Of a stretch of 64,000 bases of DNA, positions 20,039 through 29,021 are shown piece after piece. The DNA comes from Micromonospora sp. NBC_01740. GTDB taxonomy: Bacteria; Actinomycetota; Actinomycetes; Mycobacteriales; Micromonosporaceae. The translations under genes were made by a program, and so were the position numbers. Below the pieces are notes generated by a model. It did no database searches and was not told the origin of the DNA. It saw only the letters and a list, made by a program, of their open reading frames with translations. The stretch spans positions 3,410,001-3,474,000 of the forward strand of contig NZ_CP109150.1 in NCBI RefSeq assembly GCF_035920365.1. The letters run 5' to 3'. Numbering within the stretch: the first letter of the stretch is position 1; each line of letters begins with the position of its first letter.

Positions 20039-20997
20039 AGCTCGCGCAGCCTCGGCAGGAGCTGCTCCTGCGCCCAGTCCAGGAACATCGGCTGCGTCTC
20101 GCCGCCCACCTGCACGATCGCCACGTGGGTGAAGCCGGCGTCGACGAACTTGCGGAACGCCTCGACGTGCCGGTCCACGTCGGGCCCGCAGGAGATCCCC
20201 TCGGCCACGTCCTCCTCGCGGACGAACTGGGTGGCGGCGGCGAACGACTCCGGCCCGGGCAGGTCGGCGTTGACCTTCCAGCCCATCCCGAACCAGCGGA
20301 ACTGGTCGTGCACGATCTTGCGGCACTCCGCCTCGTCCGGGCCGTAGCAGATGGCCACCTGCCCGTAGCGGGGCTGCCCGGCGCCGCCGGCCTCGTCGTA
20401 CATCTCGATGATGTGCGGGTCCGGTTCGGTCGCGACGAGGCCGTTGCCGTACTCGGCGGCGAGGGTGACCGACTGGCGGCCGGAGGCGGCGACGGCCATC
20501 GGCACCGGGCGGGCCGGCCGGTCCCACACGTAGGCGTCGGGCACGTCGTAGTGGTTGCCTGAGAAGGTCAGCGTCTCCCCGTTGAGCAGGGGCCGGATGA
20601 TCTGGAGGGCCTCCTCGAACATCTCGTGCCGCTGCTGCACGTGCGGCCAGCCGCCGACCACGTGCTCGTTGAGGTTCTCGCCCGCGCCGAGGCCGAGGGT
20701 GAACCGGCCGTCCGAGAGGACCCCGATCGTGCTGGCCTTCTGCGCCACGACCGCCGGGTGGTAGCGGCGGATCGGGCAGGTGACGAAGGACATCAGCTCC
20801 GCCCGGCTGGTGGCGTGCGCGACCGCGCCGAGCACGGACCAGGCGTACGGGGAGTGGCCCTGGGAGTCCAGCCAGGGGTAGTAGTGGTCGGAGATGACGA
20901 GCTGGTCGAAGCCGGCCGCCTCCGCCCGCACCGCGTAGTCGACCAGTTGCTTCGGACCGGCCTGCTCGCACATCAGGGTGTAGCCGACCTTGACCAT
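20035..20997 (-). CDS. LLM-class F420-dependent oxidoreductase
   Basis: The 320-residue protein has the luciferase-like barrel: KVGYTLMCEQAGPKQLVDYA, FDQLVISDHYYPWLDSQGHS, FTLGLGAGENLNEHVVGG and later GYGPD-type region ICYGPDEAECRKIVHD. These match the TIGR03557/G6PD-related F420 branch with a non-prolyl cis bulge after the SDHY segment. It would transfer hydride with coenzyme F420. ATG at 20997 follows AAGGAGA. It is first in a three-gene operon with a hydrolase and a small membrane protein. Confidence 0.9.
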   Translation of the reverse strand: MVKVGYTLMCEQAGPKQLVDYAVRAEAAGFDQLVISDHYYPWLDSQGHSPYAWSVLGAVAHATSRAELMSFVTCPIRRYHPAVVAQKASTIGVLSDGRFTLGLGAGENLNEHVVGGWPHVQQRHEMFEEALQIIRPLLNGETLTFSGNHYDVPDAYVWDRPARPVPMAVAASGRQSVTLAAEYGNGLVATEPDPHIIEMYDEAGGAGQPRYGQVAICYGPDEAECRKIVHDQFRWFGMGWKVNADLPGPESFAAATQFVREEDVAEGISCGPDVDRHVEAFRKFVDAGFTHVAIVQVGGETQPMFLDWAQEQLLPRLREL

Positions 20998-21236
20998 GGG
21001 TGTCTCCTTCCGACCCGGGCGGATCATCCCCGGATACCCCTGCCAGGTCGGGTCAACCCTCGCGTCCGGTGTCGGCGATCCGCTGCTTAACCGGTTCATT
21101 GCGTGACCGGCCCGACCGGCCTACGCTGATCCCTGCGCCGCCGGGAGCCGGGCGGCGGCTGTCGGGCTGCAGCCGCCATCCCCTGTGACGTCCCACCCCC
21201 ACCTGGGCAGCGGGGGTCCTCCCTTTGAGGAAGGCC

Positions 21237-22625
21237 ATGAAGAAGAGACTCTCCGCCGCCGGCGCGGCCCTGCTCGCGTTGCTGGTCGCCGTGTTGGCGT
21301 TCGGGCAGCCCGCGCGGGCCGCGACCGGCTTCTCCGTCGCCGACGGCAAGCTCTACGACGCCAACGGCAGCGAGTTCGTCATGCGTGGCGTGAACCACGC
21401 CCACACCTGGTACCAGCAGCAGACCAGCTCCTTCGCCAACATCAAGGCGCTCGGGGCGAACACGGTGCGGGTGGTGCTGGCCAGCGGCCAGCGGTGGGCG
21501 AAGAACGACACCGCCGACGTCGCCAACGTCATCTCGCTGTGCAAGGCCAACCGGCTGATCTGCGTACTGGAGGTGCACGACACCACCGGCTACGGCGAGC
21601 AGAGCGGGGCGGCCACCCTCGCTCAGGCGGTCGACTACTGGCTCAGCGTCTCCAGCGCCCTCGCCGGCCAGGAGAAGTACGTCATCGTCAACATCGGCAA
21701 CGAGCCGTACGGCAACCAGGGCTACGGCACCTGGGCCACCGACACCGCCAACGCCATCAAGCGGCTGCGTACGGGCGGCCTGACGCACACCATCATGGTC
21801 GACGCCCCGAACTGGGGTCAGGACTGGTCGTTCACCATGCGCGACAACGCCGCGTCGGTGTTCGCGGCCGACCCGCAGAAGAACACGGTCTTCTCCATCC
21901 ACATGTACGGCGTCTTCGACACCGCCGCCGAGATCAGCGACTACCTGGGCCGGTTCCGCGCCGCCAAGCTGCCGATCGTGGTCGGCGAGTTCGGCTTCGA
22001 CCACTCCGACGGCAACCCCGACGAGGACACCATCCTCTCCTACAGCCAGGCCAACGGGATCGGTTACCTGGGCTGGTCGTGGAGCGGCAACGGCGGTGGC
22101 GTCGAGTACCTCGACATGGTCACCAACTTCAACCCCGCCGCACTGAGCACCTGGGGCCAGCGCATCTTCAACGGGGCGAACGGGATCAAGGCCACCGCGA
22201 AGGAGGCGACGGTCTTCGGCAGCACCCCGCCGCCGACCACCCCGCCGCCGACGACGCCCCCGCCCACCACCCCGCCGCCCACCACGCCCCCGCCCACGAC
22301 CCCGCCGCCGAGCACCCCGCCGCCGGGCGGCTGCACGGCGACGTACACGGTGAGCAACCAGTGGCAGGGCGGCTTCCAGGGTGAGGTGAAGGTGACCGCC
22401 GGCTCGGCGGCGATCACCGGCTGGACGACGAAGTGGACGTTCGCCAACGGCCAGACCGTCAGCCAGTCCTGGAGCACCGTCCTGAGCAGCAGCGGGTCGA
22501 CCGTCACGGCCCGCAACGCCGACTACAACGGCCGGCTGGGCGCCGGCGCCAGCACCAGCTTCGGCTTCATCGCCAGCTGGAACGGCACCAACGCCACGCC
22601 CGCGGTGACCTGCACCGCGAGCTGA
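21237..22625 (+). CDS. Secreted GH5 endo-beta-mannanase with C-terminal CBM2
   Basis: The 462-residue protein has a signal peptide ending around QPARAATG, then a GH5 barrel. Start motif FVMRGVNHAHTWYQQQ matches subfamily 8 mannanases. The acid/base Glu is in VNIGNEPYG and the nucleophile Glu in IVVGEFGFDHSDG. A PPPTT linker of about 40 residues follows, then a family 2 cellulose-binding module (TATYTVSNQWQGGFQGEVKV ... SWNGTNATPAVTC) with two terminal Cys. ATG at 21237 follows GAGGAAGG. It would cut mannans in plant biomass outside the cell. A strong terminator follows. Cellulase is the less likely alternative. Confidence 0.93.
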   Translation: MKKRLSAAGAALLALLVAVLAFGQPARAATGFSVADGKLYDANGSEFVMRGVNHAHTWYQQQTSSFANIKALGANTVRVVLASGQRWAKNDTADVANVISLCKANRLICVLEVHDTTGYGEQSGAATLAQAVDYWLSVSSALAGQEKYVIVNIGNEPYGNQGYGTWATDTANAIKRLRTGGLTHTIMVDAPNWGQDWSFTMRDNAASVFAADPQKNTVFSIHMYGVFDTAAEISDYLGRFRAAKLPIVVGEFGFDHSDGNPDEDTILSYSQANGIGYLGWSWSGNGGGVEYLDMVTNFNPAALSTWGQRIFNGANGIKATAKEATVFGSTPPPTTPPPTTPPPTTPPPTTPPPTTPPPSTPPPGGCTATYTVSNQWQGGFQGEVKVTAGSAAITGWTTKWTFANGQTVSQSWSTVLSSSGSTVTARNADYNGRLGAGASTSFGFIASWNGTNATPAVTCTAS

Positions 22626-22641
22626 GTTTCCCCGTACCACC

Positions 22642-22672
22642 GGTGGCCGGGCCCCGCGCGGGCCCGGCCACC
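22642..22672 (+). terminator. Terminator after mannanase gene
   Basis: GGTGGCCGGGCCC and its inverted copy flank CGCGC (13-base perfect arms), followed by TTTCTTCC. Confidence 0.85.
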
Positions 22673-23119
22673 TTTCTTCCTCGTGACATCGGCGAAGAGC
22701 CGGGGTGCCGCACGGGCGGTCGCAGGGCGCCGGACGGGTCGGGGCTGGCCGGCCCGATGCGCCGCCCCCGGAGGCCGCTGACCATAGGGGCGGATCGGAG
22801 ACGACGCAAGACATCGACGATGTGGGATACCGCACCGTTGAGTGGGCAGCGGCCGAAGGCGGGAATGCCTACGGTGACCCTGCAATCGCCTTCTGGTGGT
22901 CGCGAGTCCGCAAGGGACACGGGGGTCCTTGTCGTGCATGATCGTTCGCGATCGTGCCCAGCCACACGGTTGGGCACGAGTCTGCATGGTGCCACGCCTG
23001 GCTGTACGCGCCGGCCGCTCATGAGAGCGTCGTCCGGCACACCATAGTCGCGCTTCGACGCCTGTCGTCGTCGCACTGTCGTACATCGCCCCCGCCAGTT
23101 GATCCGGAAGGGATCGTCT
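22673..23119. other. Gene-free spacer before the pseudoprotease gene
   Basis: No credible gene on either strand. It includes a small inverted repeat (CGTGCCCA/TGGGCACG near 22953-22979) that could be an operator, and leads into the GGAAGGGA ribosome site at 23106. Confidence 0.55.
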
Positions 23120-24907
23120 GTGCCATCGTCGTACCGTCGGCGGACAGCCCGGATTGCCGGCCTGCTCGCCACCGCCCTGCTGGCCGGGTTGCTCGGCGTC
23201 TCGCCGGCCCAGGCGGTCACCGGAGGTGCCGCCGTCAGCGACGGCTCCTTCGCGTTCGCCGCGAAGATCGAGGTGGGGCCAGGCCTCAAGGCCTGTAGCG
23301 GCGCGCTGGTCGACCCGTGGTGGGTGCTGACCGCCAAGAGCTGCTTCAGCGTCGACGGCCAGCCGGTCGTCGCCGGCACGCCCGCGAAGCCGGCCACCGT
23401 GACCGTGGGCCGCTCCGACCTCACCGCGTCGAGCGGCGCGGTCGTTCCGGTCTTCCGGATCGTGCCGCACCCCAACCGTGACGTGGTGCTCGTCCGGCTC
23501 GCCGCGCGGGTCGACGCGGCTCCGGTGCCGCTGGGCGCCGCCCCCACCGTGGGCGAGCAGCTCACCGTGGCCGGCTTCGGTCGCACCGCCACCACCTGGG
23601 TGCCGGACCAGCTGCACACCGGCACCTTCGCCGTGCAGGGCGTGAACGCCGGCACGCTGGCGATCCTGGGCAGCGGGCAGGCCGCCATCTGCCGCGGTGA
23701 CCTCGGCGGGCCGACCGTCCGCATGGTCAACGGCCAGCCGCAGCTCGTGGCCCTGCACCACACGTCCTGGCAGGGCGGGTGCCTGGCCGAGACCGAGACG
23801 CGCCGCGAGGCGGTGGAGACCCGCGTCGACGACCTCGGTTCCTGGCTGACCGCGAACATCCCGCAGGGCCCGGCGCTCGACCAGTACGAGGACATCAACT
23901 TCCTCTACGTGTACGCCACCGGCGACGGCGCGCCGCAGACCTTCCCCGCGACCTCCACCGGCGCGTTCACCGCGCCGCTCGGCGAGTGGTCGGGCGGCAA
24001 CGGGGCCTACAAGGAACAGGTCAAGGTCTTCAACGACGACTTCGACGGCGACGGCGTCAGGGACGTCGCCGTCATGTCGAAGCGCGCCGGGGGCAACTTC
24101 TACCTGGATACGTTCATCACCCGACCGGACGGCAAGTACAGCGCGCCGATCAGGTCCTGGACGGACGACAACTTCGGCCACATGGAAAACATGAAGATGG
24201 CCTCCGGTGACTTCAACGGCGACGGCCGGACCGACCTGACCGCCTTCTACGGATACGCCAACGGCGACGAGGGATGGTTCAACTGGATCGCCCGACCGGA
24301 CGGGGGCTTCGAAGAACCGGTCGAGGTGTGGAAGGCGTCCAACTTCGGTAGCTGGACGACCACCTCGGTCTTCGCCGGTGACGTCAACGGCGACGGCCGG
24401 GACGACGCGAGCCTCTTCTACCGGTACAACAACAGCACGGCCATGGCGCTGATCACCTGGCCGGGCAAGGCTGACGGCACGTTCGGCACCGGTTACACCT
24501 CCTGGTCGACCCCGAACAGCGCACCGTTCACGTCGCTCACCTCGATGAAGGTCGTGGACGGCGACTTCAACGGGGACGGTCGCGACGACGTCGCCGTCCT
24601 GCTCAACGACAACGGCCTGCGCCTGTTCACCTGGATCGCCAAGGCGGACGGCAACTTCGAGGCGCCGCTGGCCTCCTGGACGTCGACCATCTTCGGCCAG
24701 TTCGCCAGGATCAAGATTGTCTCCGGCGACTACAACGGCGACAAACGCGACGACCTCGCCGTCCTCTACCAGTACCCCAGCGACGGCATCGGGTTGCACA
24801 CGTTCACCGCGAAGACCGACGGCGGCTTCAACCCGCCGGTGCAGTCGTGGACCGTGGGACCCGCAGAGTACGGCTGGTGGCCGAGCATGAGGTTGCACGG
24901 CCAGTGA
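23120..24907 (+). CDS. Secreted trypsin-like pseudoprotease with FG-GAP repeats
   Basis: The 595-residue protein has a signal peptide (ARIAGLLATALLAGLLGVSP). Residues about 35-250 keep the trypsin fold, including GALVDPWWVLTAKSCF and CRGDLGGP. The catalytic His is replaced (TAKSC for TAAHC, Ser about 74) and the catalytic Ser is Leu about 195 (GDLGGP for GDSGGP); Asp about 121 remains. It should therefore be inactive as a protease. Residues 265-590 hold about five FG-GAP/VCBS blades with calcium loops such as DFDGDGVRDVAV, DFNGDGRTDL and DYNGDKRDDL, probably a binding propeller. GTG at 23120 follows GGAAGGGA. A terminator follows. A binding or inhibitor-trapping role is inference. Confidence 0.85.
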   Translation: MPSSYRRRTARIAGLLATALLAGLLGVSPAQAVTGGAAVSDGSFAFAAKIEVGPGLKACSGALVDPWWVLTAKSCFSVDGQPVVAGTPAKPATVTVGRSDLTASSGAVVPVFRIVPHPNRDVVLVRLAARVDAAPVPLGAAPTVGEQLTVAGFGRTATTWVPDQLHTGTFAVQGVNAGTLAILGSGQAAICRGDLGGPTVRMVNGQPQLVALHHTSWQGGCLAETETRREAVETRVDDLGSWLTANIPQGPALDQYEDINFLYVYATGDGAPQTFPATSTGAFTAPLGEWSGGNGAYKEQVKVFNDDFDGDGVRDVAVMSKRAGGNFYLDTFITRPDGKYSAPIRSWTDDNFGHMENMKMASGDFNGDGRTDLTAFYGYANGDEGWFNWIARPDGGFEEPVEVWKASNFGSWTTTSVFAGDVNGDGRDDASLFYRYNNSTAMALITWPGKADGTFGTGYTSWSTPNSAPFTSLTSMKVVDGDFNGDGRDDVAVLLNDNGLRLFTWIAKADGNFEAPLASWTSTIFGQFARIKIVSGDYNGDKRDDLAVLYQYPSDGIGLHTFTAKTDGGFNPPVQSWTVGPAEYGWWPSMRLHGQ

Positions 24908-24921
24908 CCCTCTCTGCCTGA

Positions 24922-24957
24922 GGTGTCCCCCTGCGCCTCACTGCGCAGGGGGACACC
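24922..24957. terminator. Bidirectional terminator, 15-base arms
   Basis: GGTGTCCCCCTGCGC pairs with its inverted copy across CTCACT between two convergent genes. Confidence 0.9.
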
Positions 24958-24997
24958 GTCCGTTGGCGTGCACGACAACCGCTGCCCGCGAACCGGC

Positions 24998-27139
24998 TCA
25001 GTCGGCGGCGGTGACCTCCAGCAGCAGGGTCTGCTCGGGATGCAGCGCCGGCAGTTGGAGCCCGACCGCCGCCAGCACCGCGCCGCCGAGCGTCACCCCA
25101 CGGCCACTCGCCAGCCAACCCGGGGCGGCCCGCTGGAGGGTGGCGGGCTCCGGCACGCCCGCGACGGGCCGCACCGCGTACCGCCGGCGGGGGTCGAGAC
25201 CGGGGAGTCGGACCGGCCCGGGCGCCTGGGTCACCGAGGTGGCCAGCTGCGACACGGCGTACACCGCGTGGGAACCGTCGTGGGCGATGACGCCGTGCGC
25301 CCAGACGGCCGGGTCCGGGTGGTCGACCCGGACCACCCGGCCGGCGTGCAGCAGCGGGCGGAGCCGCTTGTGCAGCGCGACCCAGGCGGCCAGTTCGCCG
25401 CGCTGTGCCGCGTCGATCGCGCCGATGTCCCACTCGATGCCGTGGTGGCCGAAGAGCGCCGTCGCCGCCCGGAAACCCAGGTCGTGCACGCGGTGGGTGG
25501 TGTGCGAGCGCTCTGGCCCGATGTGGCTGCCGACCAGCTCGGGCGGGAGCAGCAGCCCCGTCCAGCGCTGGATGGCCAGCCGCTCCAGGGCGTCGTTGCA
25601 GTCGCTGGCCCACACCCGGTCGGTCCGTCGCAGGATCTCCAGGTCCACCCGGGCTCCGCCGGACGCGCAGCTCTCGATCTCCACCCCCGGGTGTCGGCGG
25701 CGCAGCTCGTCGAGGAGCCGGTAGACCGCGAGGGTCTGCTCGCGCACCCCGGGGCGGCCCTGGTGCCCCGCCTCGGTCAGGTCCCGGTTGTGGTCCCACT
25801 TGAGATAGTCGATGCCGGGGTACGCGGTGAGCAGCGCGTCCAGCCGCTCCAGCAGGTAGGTGTACGCCGGCGCCTGGGCCAGGTCGAGCACCTGCTGGTG
25901 GCGCCAGGCGGGCGGCAGCCGGCCCGGTGCCGACAGCACCCACTCCGGGTGGGCCCGGAACACCTCGGAGTCGGGGTTGACCATCTCCGGTTCCACCCAG
26001 AGCCCGAACTGCATCCCGTGCCCGCGTACGTGGTCGACGAGCGGGTGCAGGCCGTCCGGCCAGACGGTGTCGTCGACGTACCAGTCGCCGAGGCCGGCGC
26101 GGTCGTGGCGGCGGCCCCGGAACCAGCCGTCGTCGAGCACGAAGCGTTCCACCCCGACCTCGGCCGCCTGGTCGGCCAGCGTGCGGAGCCGGTCCAGGTC
26201 GTGGTCGAAGTAGACGGCCTCCCAGACGTTGAGGGTGACCGGGCGGGGCGTGGCCGGGTGCTGCGGGCGGGCGCGCAGGTGGGTGTGCAGGACGTCGCTG
26301 AGCCCGTCCAGCCCGTCGGCGGAGAAGACCGCGTACAGCAGCGGGGTGGCGTACTCCCCGCCGGGGTCGAGCAGCACCTCGCCGGGGGTGAGCAGCTCGC
26401 CGCCGCCGAGGGTGGACTCGCCCGTCGGCCGCCGCTCGGCGACGGTCACGTGGTCACCGCTCCACGCGGTGTGCACCGCCCACACCTCGCCGTTGCCGAA
26501 GCCGAAACCCGCCGTGCCGGCGACCAGCAGCAGGGTGGCGTCGTGCCCGGTACGGCCGTGCCGGCCCTCGCGCACCCAGGCGCCCATCGGCCACGGGTGC
26601 CGCTGCGGGGACCGCTCCCGGCACCACCGGCCGGTCAGGTCGAGCAGTTCGGTGGCGACCGCCGGCACCGGCAGCACCGGCGTCAGCTCCCGCAGCTCGT
26701 ACGCCGTGTCGCCGTCGTTGCGCAGCCGGTGCCGCAGCAGCACCAGGCCGGTCGGGTCGAGCGCGATCTCGACGGTCAGCGTCAGCCCGGCCCCGCCGTC
26801 GGACGCCCGGACGGTGACCCGGGCGGAGCCGGTGCCGTCGTCGGCGACGTCGAGACCGGTCAGCCGGAAGGCGGTGGACCAGTCCCGGCGCTCGCGGTGC
26901 CCGGCGAGCGCCGGCCGGCCGCCCCAGCCGGCGGACGCCTCGGGCAGCAAAGAAAGCACCGTCGGCGCGTCGAAGCTGCTGCGTACGACCGGCGCGACGG
27001 TGGCGTCGACCAGGGCGGGCAGGTCGCCGTCGGGGACGGGGCCGAGGTCGGCCCCCCAGTGCGCGACCCGGGGCAGCCCCGGGCCCCGCGCGTCGAGCAC
27101 CAGGCTGGTCCGGGCACGGCGCAGGTGGACGATGGTCAT
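24998..27139 (-). CDS. Alpha-galactosidase, GH36
   Basis: The 713-residue protein has an N-terminal beta-sandwich and a barrel with the GH36 nucleophile motif DYLKWDHNRDL and the acid/base region RVWASDCNDALERL. ESCASGGARVDLEIL and YAVSQL-type C-terminal strands also fit. No signal peptide, so it acts on imported alpha-galactosides (melibiose, raffinose type) in the cytoplasm. Its ATG overlaps the permease stop (ATGA), placing it last in the transport operon. Start at 27139. Confidence 0.93.
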   Translation of the reverse strand: MTIVHLRRARTSLVLDARGPGLPRVAHWGADLGPVPDGDLPALVDATVAPVVRSSFDAPTVLSLLPEASAGWGGRPALAGHRERRDWSTAFRLTGLDVADDGTGSARVTVRASDGGAGLTLTVEIALDPTGLVLLRHRLRNDGDTAYELRELTPVLPVPAVATELLDLTGRWCRERSPQRHPWPMGAWVREGRHGRTGHDATLLLVAGTAGFGFGNGEVWAVHTAWSGDHVTVAERRPTGESTLGGGELLTPGEVLLDPGGEYATPLLYAVFSADGLDGLSDVLHTHLRARPQHPATPRPVTLNVWEAVYFDHDLDRLRTLADQAAEVGVERFVLDDGWFRGRRHDRAGLGDWYVDDTVWPDGLHPLVDHVRGHGMQFGLWVEPEMVNPDSEVFRAHPEWVLSAPGRLPPAWRHQQVLDLAQAPAYTYLLERLDALLTAYPGIDYLKWDHNRDLTEAGHQGRPGVREQTLAVYRLLDELRRRHPGVEIESCASGGARVDLEILRRTDRVWASDCNDALERLAIQRWTGLLLPPELVGSHIGPERSHTTHRVHDLGFRAATALFGHHGIEWDIGAIDAAQRGELAAWVALHKRLRPLLHAGRVVRVDHPDPAVWAHGVIAHDGSHAVYAVSQLATSVTQAPGPVRLPGLDPRRRYAVRPVAGVPEPATLQRAAPGWLASGRGVTLGGAVLAAVGLQLPALHPEQTLLLEVTAAD

Positions 27140-28047
27140 CCCTTTGAAGCCCCCAGGGTCAGGCCCCGGACGAACTGCCTCTGCAGGAGGAAGAAGATCA
27201 CCAGGGTCGGGATCGCGACCAGCACCGAGCCGGCCGAGACCAGGTTGTTGTCGGTGAAGAACTCACCGCGCAGGTTGTTGAGCGAACTCGTCACCGGGAA
27301 CTTGTCCCCCGTACGCATCAGCACGGTAGCCCAGAAGAACTCGTTGTAGATCCAGGTCACCTCCAGGGTGGCCAGCGCGGCCAGGGCCGGCCGGCACAGC
27401 GGCAGGGTGACCTGCCAGTACTGCCGCCAGACGCTCGCCCCGTCGACCATCGCCGCCTCGTAGAGGTCGCGCGGGAGCGCCTTCATGTAGTTGCTGAGCA
27501 CGAAGACGCAGAAGCCGCACTGGAAGGCGACGTTGACCAGGATCAGCCCCCAGTAGCTGTCGTAGAGCAGCTCCGAGTCGCTCATGAACGCCGGCAGCGG
27601 CACCTGCGTGAAGAGCCGGAACAGCGGGATGAGCAGGGCCTGCTGGGGCAGCAGGTTCGCCGCGGTGAACAGGCCGAGCAGGACGATGTTGGTCTTCCAG
27701 CTGAACCGGGCGATGACGAACGCCACGCACGAGGCGAGGAAGAGGGTCAGCAGCACCGCCGGCACGGTGATGTAGACGGAGTTGAGGAAGTGCTTGCCGA
27801 ACTCGGCGGTCCGCCAGGCGGTGACGTAGTTGTCGAGGGTCCACCCGCCGAGCGAGACGTAGCCGTTGGTGGCCGTGTACTCGTAGGAGCGCAGCGAGGT
27901 CAGCACGGCCCAGAGGATCGGGAAGAGCCAACCGATCGCCACCGCCGCGAGGAACACGTGCAGCACCACCCGGGCCGGGCGCGGCGGCGGGCGGCGTTCG
28001 GCCGCGGGGGCGGTCCGGTCCTCCCGGGGCACGGTCGCGGTGCTCAT
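27136..28047 (-). CDS. Sugar ABC transporter permease (MalG type)
   Basis: The 303-residue inner-membrane protein has six helices and the EAA loop YEAAMVDGASVWRQYWQVTL, which contacts the ATPase. The N-terminus is a 25-residue hydrophilic tail. A conserved TSLR near the end of helix one marks the CUT1 family. It overlaps the genes on both sides by four bases, so it is translated in step with the other permease and the alpha-galactosidase. Confidence 0.93.
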   Translation of the reverse strand: MSTATVPREDRTAPAAERRPPPRPARVVLHVFLAAVAIGWLFPILWAVLTSLRSYEYTATNGYVSLGGWTLDNYVTAWRTAEFGKHFLNSVYITVPAVLLTLFLASCVAFVIARFSWKTNIVLLGLFTAANLLPQQALLIPLFRLFTQVPLPAFMSDSELLYDSYWGLILVNVAFQCGFCVFVLSNYMKALPRDLYEAAMVDGASVWRQYWQVTLPLCRPALAALATLEVTWIYNEFFWATVLMRTGDKFPVTSSLNNLRGEFFTDNNLVSAGSVLVAIPTLVIFFLLQRQFVRGLTLGASKG

Positions 28048-29000
28048 CGGCGTCCCTCCCGCAGCACGGTCGCCAGGTAGACGGTGATGAAGACCAGCGA
28101 GACGACGAGCATGATGGTGGCCAGCGCCGAGCCGAAGCCGATGCGGCTCGCCTCGCCGACCACGTTCTGGGTGACCAGCGCCGAGATCAGTTCCAGGCCG
28201 TTGCGGCCCTTGTTGATGACCCAGACCAGGTCGAACGCGCGCAGCGACTCGATCACCGTCACCACCAGCACGATGATGTTGATGGGCCGCAGGACCGGGA
28301 AGATCACCTTGAAGAACGTCCGGCCCTCCGACGCGCCGTCCACGGCGGCGGCCTCACGCAGCGACGGGTCGACGCCCTTCAGCCCGGCCAGGTAGAGCAG
28401 CATGATGTAGCCGACGTGCCGCCAGCCGGCCGCCACCAGCACGGCCCAGATGTTGACGTCCGGGTCGCCGTACCAGTCGACGTCGGTGCCGAGGACGGCG
28501 TTGACCAGGCCCTGGTCGCGGGAGTAGAGCAGCTGCCAGACGAAGCCGATCAGCGCCAGGGAGAGCACCACCGGCAGGTAGAGCGCGGTCTGGTAGAAGC
28601 GGGTGCCGCGCAGCTCCTTGTCGAGCAGGACGGCCAGGAACATGCCGAACGGGGTGGCCACCACGAACAGCGCCGCCAGCCAGAGCATGTTGTTCTGCAC
28701 GGCCGGCACGAACGGCGGGTAGTTCTGGACCACGTCGGCGTAGTTGCGGCCGCCGACCCACTCGATCTCGGAGACCGGGCCGATGCCGTCCCAGTCGGTG
28801 CCGGAGAGCAGCACGGTGGCGCCCGCCGGCAGCCAGACCAGGCCGACGACGAGCAGCAGCGGTACGGCCACCATGAGCGCGACGACCACGCGGTCGGTGC
28901 GGGACAGCAGCCGTACGCGCCGGCGGCGACCACCCGTGGAGGTGGCCGCGGCCGGCGGCGGCGCGGCGCGATCCGCTTGGATCAGGGGCAGGTCGGACAC
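28044..29000 (-). CDS. Sugar ABC transporter permease (MalF type)
   Basis: The 318-residue membrane protein has the EAA loop LREAAAVDGASEGRTFFKVI and CUT1-type helices; the N-terminal 35 residues are basic and Pro/Ala-rich. It pairs with the MalG-type permease downstream (four-base overlap) and the binding protein upstream (gap 21 bases). No ATPase gene is present in the locus; a shared MsiK-type ATPase encoded elsewhere is the usual actinomycete arrangement. Confidence 0.93.
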   Translation of the reverse strand: MSDLPLIQADRAAPPPAAATSTGGRRRRVRLLSRTDRVVVALMVAVPLLLVVGLVWLPAGATVLLSGTDWDGIGPVSEIEWVGGRNYADVVQNYPPFVPAVQNNMLWLAALFVVATPFGMFLAVLLDKELRGTRFYQTALYLPVVLSLALIGFVWQLLYSRDQGLVNAVLGTDVDWYGDPDVNIWAVLVAAGWRHVGYIMLLYLAGLKGVDPSLREAAAVDGASEGRTFFKVIFPVLRPINIIVLVVTVIESLRAFDLVWVINKGRNGLELISALVTQNVVGEASRIGFGSALATIMLVVSLVFITVYLATVLREGRR

Positions 29001-29021
29001 GGTGCCCTCACCCTCTCGCCG

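Noticed and set aside
22523..24898. 791-residue minus-strand frame opposite the pseudoprotease
   Set aside because: The plus strand encodes a clear signal peptide, trypsin fold and FG-GAP repeats; the antisense product has no recognisable feature.
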